In this document: positions 57,001 through 64,000 of the stretch, piece after piece
How positions within the stretch are numbered: position 1 is the stretch's first letter
Layout: each line of letters begins with the position of its first letter
Origin: Ehretia macrophylla
Taxonomy: Eukaryota; Streptophyta; Magnoliopsida; Boraginales; Ehretiaceae
Length of the DNA stretch: 64,000 bases
NCBI GenBank assembly: GCA_037974665.1
Contig: CM075770.1
Coordinates: 60,213,850 to 60,277,849, forward strand
Direction of reading: 5' to 3'
The notes under the pieces: model-generated
Databases searched by the model: none
What the model was told of the DNA's origin: nothing
What the model saw: only the letters and a program-made list of their open reading frames with translations
Translations under genes and position numbers: made by a program

Positions 57001-58140
57001 TTGAATAAAACTTTGTTGCCGCGTGGTGGCCATCGGCCACCAAACGTCGACAAAAAGTAAAATTTTGGTGGCCATTTGGTCGCCAATAGATATGAAGGGG
57101 CTACAAATGAAAAATATAAATCAAATTATTTATATAAATAAATAAATAAATTTATTTAGAATAAAATTAATAATATAAATCAAAAGTTGTTTTTAGATAA
57201 TATAAAACATATTTACAAAATTTAATGTTAAATAAATTTAGTTATTTAATACAAAATTAATGAATTTATAATTTATTAAAAAAAATTTAGTTTTTGAATG
57301 CCATTTTGTAGCCCCGTGGTGGCGTTTGGCTACCAAACGGCGACAAAAAGTAAAAGTTTGGTAGCCATTTTGTCGCCAATAGATAGGAAGGGGCTACAAA
57401 TTAAAAATATTAATCAAATTGTTTATATAAATAAATATATTCATTTATTTAGAATAAAATTAATAATATAAATCAAAAGTTGTTTTTAGATAATATAAAA
57501 CATATTTACAAAATTTAATGTTAAATAAATTTAGTTATTGAATATAAAATTAATAAATTTATAATTTATTAAAAAAATTTAGTTTTTGAATGCCATTTTG
57601 TAGCCCCGTGGTGGCGTTTGGCCACCAAATGGCGACGAAAAGTAAAAGTTTGGTGACCATTTTTCCGCCAATAGATAGGAAGGGGCTACAAATTAAAAAT
57701 ATTAATCAAATTGTTTATATAAATAAATAAATTCATTTATTTAGAATAAAATTAATAATATAAATCAAACGTTATTTTCAGATAATTTAAAACATATTTA
57801 CAAAATTTAATGTTAAATAAATTTAGTTATTTAATATAAAATTGATTAATTTGTAATTTATTATATCAAATTTTAGATTTTTAATACTATTTCGTAGCCC
57901 CGTGGTGGCCATTTGCCACCAAACGGTGACAAAAAGTAAAAGTTTGGTGGCCATTTTGTCGCCAATAGATAGGAAAGGGCTCCAAATTAAAAAAAAAATC
58001 AAATTATTTTTATAAATAAATAAATTCATTTATTAGGAATAAAATTAATAATATAAATCAAAAGTTGTTTTTAGATAGTATAAAACATATTTACAAAATT
58101 TAATGTTAAATAAATTTAGTTATATAATATAAAATTAATT
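54060..58140. repeat. Seven-monomer segment duplicated in tandem (~2.04 kb period)
   Basis: An unusual shortened monomer reading GTAGTCCCACCAAACGACGA, lacking ~17 bases of the fold-back, occurs at 54404 and again at 56443, 2039 bases apart. The neighbouring variants occur in the same order in both copies: TTGATTTTGAATACC..AGTCCCGTGG, the shortened monomer, ..TTGGTCACC.., GCGTGGTGGCC with CGTCGAC, two CGTTTGG monomers, then CATTTGCC. Confidence 0.8.
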
Positions 58141-59957
58141 AATATATAATTTATTGTAACAAATTTTTATTTTTGAAAGCCATTTTGTAGCACCGTGGTG
58201 GCGATTGGCAACCAAACGGCGACTAAAAGTAAAATTTTGGTGGCCATTTTGTCGCCAATAGATAGGAATGGGCTACAAATTGAAAATATTAATCAAATTG
58301 TTTGAATAAATAAATAAATTCATTTATTTAGAATAAAATTAATATTATATATCAAAATTTGTTTTTAGATAATATAAAACATATTTACAAAATTTAATGT
58401 TAAATAAATTTAGTTATTTAATATAAAATTGATTAATTTGTAATTTATTATATCAAATTTTAGATTTTTAATACTATTTCGTAGCCCCGTGGTGGCCATT
58501 TGCCACCAAACGGTGACAAAAAGTAAAAGTTTGGTGGCCATTTTGTTGCCAATAGATAGGAAGGGGCTCCAAATTAAAAATATAAATCAAATTGTTTATA
58601 TAAATAAATAAATTCATTTATTTGGAATAAAATTAATAATATAAATCAAAAGTTGTTTTTAGATAGTATAAAACATATTTACAAAATTTAATGTTAAATA
58701 AATTTAGTTATTTAATATAAAATTAATTAATTTATAATTTATTATAATAAATTTTAATTTTTGAATACAACTTTGTCGCCGCGTGGTGGCCATTGGCCAC
58801 CAAACGTCGACAAAAAGTAAAAGTTTGGTGGCCATTTGGTCGCCAATAGATATGATGGGGCTACAAATGAAAAATATAAATCAAATTGTTTATATAAATA
58901 AATAAATGCATTTATTAAAAATAAAATTAATAATATAAATCAAAAGTTGTTTTTAGATAATATAAAACATATTTACAAAATTTAATGTTAAATAAATTTA
59001 GTTATTTAATATAAAATTAATTAAGTTTTAAATTATTATAACAAATTTTAGTTTTTGAATACCATTTTGTAGCCCCGTGGTGGCGATTGGCCACCAAACG
59101 CCGACAAAAAGTAAAAGTTTGGTGGCCATTTTGTCGCCAATAGATAGGAATGGGTTACAAATTAAAAATATTAATCAAATTGTTTGTATAAATAAATAAA
59201 TTCTTTTATTTAGAATAAAATTATTAATCTAAAACAAAAGTTATTTTTAGATAATATAAAACATATTTACGAAATTTAATGTTAAATAAGTTTAGTTATT
59301 TAATATAAAATTAATTAATTTATAATTTATTATAACTAATTTTAGTTTTTGAATACCATTTTGTGGTACCGTGGTGGCCATTGGCCACCAAACAATAACA
59401 AAAAGTAAAAGTTTGGTGGCCATTTTGTCGCCAATAGATAGGAAAGGGCTACAAATTTAAAATATTATTCAAATTATTTGTATAAATAAATATATTAATT
59501 TATTTAGAATAAAATTAATAATATAAATCAAAAGTTGTTTTTAGATAATATAAAACATATTTACAAAATTTAATGTTAAATAAATTTTGTTATTTAATAT
59601 ACAATTAATAAATTTATAATTTATTAAAAAAATTTAGTTTTTGAATGCCATTTTGTAGCCCCATGGTGGCGTTTGGCCACCAAACGGCGACAAAAATTAA
59701 AAGTTTGGTAGCCATTTTGTCGCCAATATATAGGAAGGGGCTACAAATTTAAAATATTAATCAAATTGTTTGTATAAATAAATATATTCATTTGTTTAGA
59801 ATAAAATTAATAATATAAATCAAAAGTTGTCTTTAGATAATATAAAACATATTTACAAAATTTAATGTTAAATAAATTTAGTTATTTAATATAAAATTAA
59901 TAAATTTATAATTTATTAAAAAAAATTTAGTTTTTGAATGCCATTTTGTAGACCCGT

Positions 59958-62900
59958 GGTGGCGTTTGGCCACCAAATGGCGACGAAAAGTAAAAGTTTG
60001 GTGGCCATTTTGCCGCCAATAGATAGGAAGGGGCTACAAATTAAAAATAATAATCAAAATGTTTATATAAATAAATAAATTCATTTATTTAGAATAAAAT
60101 TAATAATTTAAATCAAACGTTATTTTCAGATAATTTAAAACATATTTTCAAAAGTTAATGTTAAATAAATTTAGTTATTTAATATAAAATTAATTAATTT
60201 ATAATTTATTATAACAAATTTTAGCTTTTGAAGGCTATTTTGTAGCCCCGTGGTGGCGATTGGCCACCAAACAGCGAAAAAAAGTAAAAGTTTGGTGGCC
60301 ATTTTGTCGCCAATAGATAGGAAAGGGCTACAAATTAAAAATATTAATCAAATTGTTTGTATAAATAAATAAATTCATTTAATTAGAATAAAATTATTAA
60401 TCTAAATCAAAAGTTGTTTTTAGATAATATAAAACATATTTACAAAATTTATTAAATAAATTTAGTTATTTAATATAAAATTAATTAATTTATAATTTAT
60501 TAAAACTAATTTTAGTTTTTGAATACCATTTTGTAACCCCGTGGTGGCCATTGGCCACCAAACGGTAACAAAAAGTAAAAGTTTGGTGGCCATTTTGTCC
60601 CCAATAGATAGGAAGGGGCTACAAATTAAAAATATTAATCAAATTGTTTATATAAATAAATAAATTCATTAATTTAGAATAAAATTAACAATATAAATCA
60701 AACATTATTTTCAGATAATTTAAAACATATTTACAAAATTTAATCTTAAATAAATTTAGTTATTTATTATAAAATTAATTAATTTATAATTTATTATAAC
60801 AAATTTTAGTTTTTGAAGGCCATTTTGTAGCCCCGTGGTGGCGGTTGGCCACCAAACGGCAATAAAAATTAAAATTTTGGTGGCCATTTTGTCTCCAATA
60901 GATAGGAAGGGGCTACAAATTAAAATTATTAATCAAATTATTTGTATAAATAAGTAAATTTATTTATTTAGAATAAAATTAATAATATAAATCAAAAGTT
61001 GTTTTTAGATAATATAAAACATATTTACAAAATTTTATGTTAAATAAATTTAGTTATTTATTATAAAATTAATTAATATATAATTTATTACAACTAATTT
61101 TAGTTTTTGAATATCATTTTGTAGCCCCGTGGTGGCCATTGGCCACCAAACGGTGACAAAAAGTAAAAGTTTGGTGGCCATTTTGTCACCAATAGATAGG
61201 AAGGGGATACAAATTAAAAATATAAATCAAATTGTTTATATAAATAAATAAATTCATTTATTTAGAATAAAATTAATAATATAAATCAAACGTTATTTTC
61301 AGATAATTTAAAACATATTTACAAAACTTAATGTTAAATAAATTTAGTTATATAATATAAAATTAATTAATTTATAATTTATTATAACAAATTTTAGTTT
61401 TTGAATGCCATTTTGTAACCCCGTGGTGGCGATTGGCCACCAAACGGCGACAAAAAGTAAAAGTTTGGTGGTTATTTTATCGCCAATTGATACGAAGTGG
61501 CAACAAATTAAAAATATTAATCAAATTGTTTGTATAAATAAATACATTCATTTATTTAGAATAAAATTAATAATATAAATCAAAAGTTGTTTTTCCATAA
61601 TATAAAACATATGTACAAAATTTAATATTAAATAAATTTATTTATTTAATATAAAATTAATTAATTTATAATTTATTATAACTAATTTTAGTTTTTGAAT
61701 ACCATTTTGTGGCCCTGTGGTGGCCATTGGCCACCAAACGGTGAAAAAAAGTAAAAGTTTGAGGGCCATTTTGTAGCCGATAGATAGGAAGGGGCTACAA
61801 ATTAAAAATATTAACCAAATTGTTTATAAAAATAAATAAATTCATTTATTTAGAATAAAATTAATAATATAAATCTAACGTAAATTTTAGATAATTTAAA
61901 ACATAGTTACAAAATTTAATGCTAAATAAATTTAGTTATTTAATGTAAAATTAATTAATTTGTAATTTATTATATCAAATTTTAGATTTTTAATACCATT
62001 TCGTAGCCCCTTGGTGGCCATTGGCCACCAAACGCCGACAAAAAGTAAAAGTTTGATGGCCATTTTGTCACCAATAGATAGGAAGGGGCTCCAAATTAAA
62101 AATAGAAATCGAATTGTTTGTATAAATAAATAAATTCATTTATTTGGAATAAAATTAATAATATAAATCAAAAGTTGTTTTTAGATAATATAAAACATAT
62201 TTACAAAATTTAATGTTAAATAAATTTAGTTATTAAATATAAAATTAATTAATTTATAATTTATTATAACTAATTTTAGTTTTTGAATACCATTTTGTGG
62301 CCCCGTGGTGGCCATTGGCCACCAAACGGGGACAAAAAATAAAAGTTTGGTGGCCATTTGGTCGCCAATAGATAGGAAGGGGCTACAAATTTAAAATAAT
62401 AATCAAATTGTTCATATAAATAAATAAATTCATTTATTTAGAATAAAATTAATAATATAAATCAAACGTTATTTTCAGATAATTTAAAACATATTTACAA
62501 AATTTAATGTTAGATAAATTTAGTTATATAATATAAAATTAATTAATTTATAATTTATTATAACAAATTTTAGTTTGTGAATGCCATTTTGTTGCCCCGT
62601 GGTGGCGATTGGCAACCAAACAGCGATGAAAAGAAAAAGTTTGGTTGCTATTTTATCGCCAATTGATAAGAAGGGGCTACAAATTAAAAATATTAATCAG
62701 ATTGTTTGTATAAATAAATAAATTCAATTATTTAGAATAAAATTAATAATATAAATCAAAAGTTGTTTTTAGATAATATAAAACATATTTACAAAATTTA
62801 ATGTTAAATAAATTTAGTTATTTAATATAAAATTAATTAATTAATAATTTATTATATCTAATTTTAGTTTTTGAATACCATTTTGTGGACACGTGATGGC

Positions 62901-63380
62901 CATTGGCCACCAAACTATGACAAAAAGTAAAAGTTTGGTGGCTATTTTGCCACCAATAGATAGGAAGGGGCTACAAATTAAAAATATTAATCAAATTTTT
63001 TATAAAAATAAATAAATTCATTTATTTAGAATAAAATTAATAATATAAATCAAACGTTATTTTCAAATAATTTAAAACATATTTACAAAATTTAATGTTA
63101 AATAAATTTAGTTGTATAATATAAAATTAATTAATTTATATTTTATTATAACAAATTTTAGTTTTTGAATGCCATTTTGTAGCCCCGTGGTGGTGATTGG
63201 CCACCAAACGACGACGAAAAGTAAAAGTTTGGTGGCTATTTTCTCGCCAATTGATAGGAAGGGGCTACAAATTAAAAATATTAATCAAATTGTTTGTATA
63301 AATAAATAAATTCATTTATTTAGAATAAAATTAATAATATAAATCAAAAGTTGTTTTTCCATAATATAAAACATATGTAC
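59958..63380. repeat. Dimeric higher-order repeat, right part of array
   Basis: Types K and L alternate strictly over about twelve monomers by their spacer variants, with the dimer landmarks about 588-593 bases apart (60540 to 61128 to 61718; 62300 to 62893). The middle of the array (about 53.2-59.9 kb) does not follow this alternation. Confidence 0.72.
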
Positions 63381-64000
63381 TGTGACGCCCGAGAATTTCA
63401 CCATAGAATTTATTTATAATCGTTGCATACCTATGTGCGCATTTCTACATGCATCATTTTTCTTGCTTAATTGATTTTATTGTGGGTTACTATTCATAAT
63501 ATTTTTGACTGTTTCAAAAGCCCGATTTTAAATTTTTCCTAGGTCACCTGACATTTAAAAGGAACCAAGAAATTTTCGTTTTGAACTTTCGAGCTTAGGA
63601 GTATGTGTTTGAAAAATATTTTACGTGAGCTTTGAATAGTGTTACGTTAGAATAGTGCTAGTATTAAATTAAAAACATTTGTAATTGCAATTAACCATTA
63701 GTTGATCAAGATTAGAGACTAATTAACTTATATATTTTAGTCATACACCACATATTATATTAGCCAACTCCTTAAATTAAAACATAAGCTTATTCTAGTC
63801 ATCAAAACAATTTAGAAAATTCCCTCCATGTCCTAAGCCTTGGCCGTCCACTTCAAGGAGGAAAGAGGAGAAATTTTGCTTCTTCAATCTTGCACTTGGG
63901 CTCTTAGATTGATCTTGGGAGGATTTTGAGCAACTTAGAACCTTCAACAACCTTCTTCATCTTCAAAAATTGTGAGGGAGTCTCATTTTCTTGAGTTTAA
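63381..64000 (+). mobile_element. Element G: start of an F-like LTR on the plus strand (cut by window edge)
   Basis: It starts TGTGACGCCCGAGAATTTCACC abruptly after satellite (TGTAC at 63376-63380 is the candidate duplication). Its 620 bases match the reverse complement of the F LTR end (sense strand), including GCGCATTTCTACATGCATCA, the CTTTCGAGCTTAGGAGTATG-type stretch and the final TTGTGAGGGAGTCT. It therefore belongs to an F-related family but lies in the opposite orientation to F. It is diverged from F and from 1-1462. Confidence 0.88.

Larger units (their letters stand above)
51479..63380. repeat. ~294-bp satellite array, about 40 monomers
   Basis: The landmark CCCGTGGTGGC recurs with steps of 293-295 bases (51479, 51773, 52068, 52363, 52657, 52951, 53244 and so on) to the end. 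Each monomer has a G+C-richer part of about 97 bases that folds back on itself, and an A+T-rich spacer of about 197 bases with AAATAAATTCATTTATTT. Monomers differ by scattered substitutions. The array is interrupted by element A on the left and by another LTR at 63381. ORFs at 53187-53375, 56372-56563 and 57823-58029 recur with the repeat and are not genes. Such arrays are typical of plant centromeric or other heterochromatin. Confidence 0.97.

Noticed and set aside
51479..63380. CRISPR-like array
   Set aside because: The repeats are 294-bp satellite monomers without unique spacers, in plant DNA.
51479..63380. Monomer of 294 bp as exactly two nucleosome cores (2 x 147)
   Set aside because: The number fits, but the two halves are not related to each other and no phasing signal can be judged from sequence alone.
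1..64000. The partial LTRs at the two window edges as the pair of one element
   Set aside because: They are in opposite orientation, diverged, and separated by satellite and a complete nest with its own target duplications.

Overview
This window is plant repetitive DNA (A+T-rich, probably pericentromeric or centromeric heterochromatin of a flowering plant). I find no host gene, tRNA or rRNA gene. Everything is either a tandem satellite or LTR retrotransposons of the Ty3/gypsy superfamily, probably chromoviruses: the integrases end in a chromodomain-like tail and every readable primer site matches initiator Met-tRNA. The species cannot be named from the sequence.

Layout. The base layer is a ~294-bp satellite (1463-1681 and 51479-63380, about 40 monomers on the right). 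Element A (1682-51478, + strand, TSD CCCGT) is inserted in it. A is a non-autonomous element with very long LTRs (~4.5 kb each) around only ~0.75 kb of non-coding interior. Its 5' LTR is split by element C (5474-35573, - strand, TSD ATTGG) and its 3' LTR by element F (40636-50556, - strand, TSD TTTCC). C is a decayed gag-pol element that was hit three more times: by B (5552-14619, + strand, TSD TACCG, a second giant-LTR element without genes), D (16007-26053, - strand, TSD AACAC, a gag-pol element) and E (27967-32061, a 4.1-kb solo LTR, TSD GGGGC). The six TSD pairs match exactly, so the nesting order is satellite, then A, then C and F, then B, D and E inside C. Partial LTRs of an F-like family lie in the satellite at both window edges (1-1462 and 63381-64000).

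How the parts work. C, D and F encode, in order, Gag with a double zinc knuckle, aspartic protease, reverse transcriptase, RNase H and integrase with a chromodomain-like end. All three are broken. F is the least damaged (one stop codon, one 1-bp frameshift, near-identical 2460-bp LTRs). A and B have no proteins of their own but keep the primer site, the polypurine tract, and a small hairpin just before that tract. They must have been mobilised in trans; B shares its LTR start and polypurine tract with D.

Most interesting observations. (1) LTRs of five otherwise divergent families (B, C, D, E, F) share a module on their sense strand: a hairpin, then a splice-acceptor-like CAG, then a short acidic reading frame always in the same phase. 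(2) A hairpin next to the polypurine tract is kept in the gene-less elements. (3) The satellite monomer contains a 97-bp fold-back module, and the array shows dimeric and seven-monomer higher-order structure.
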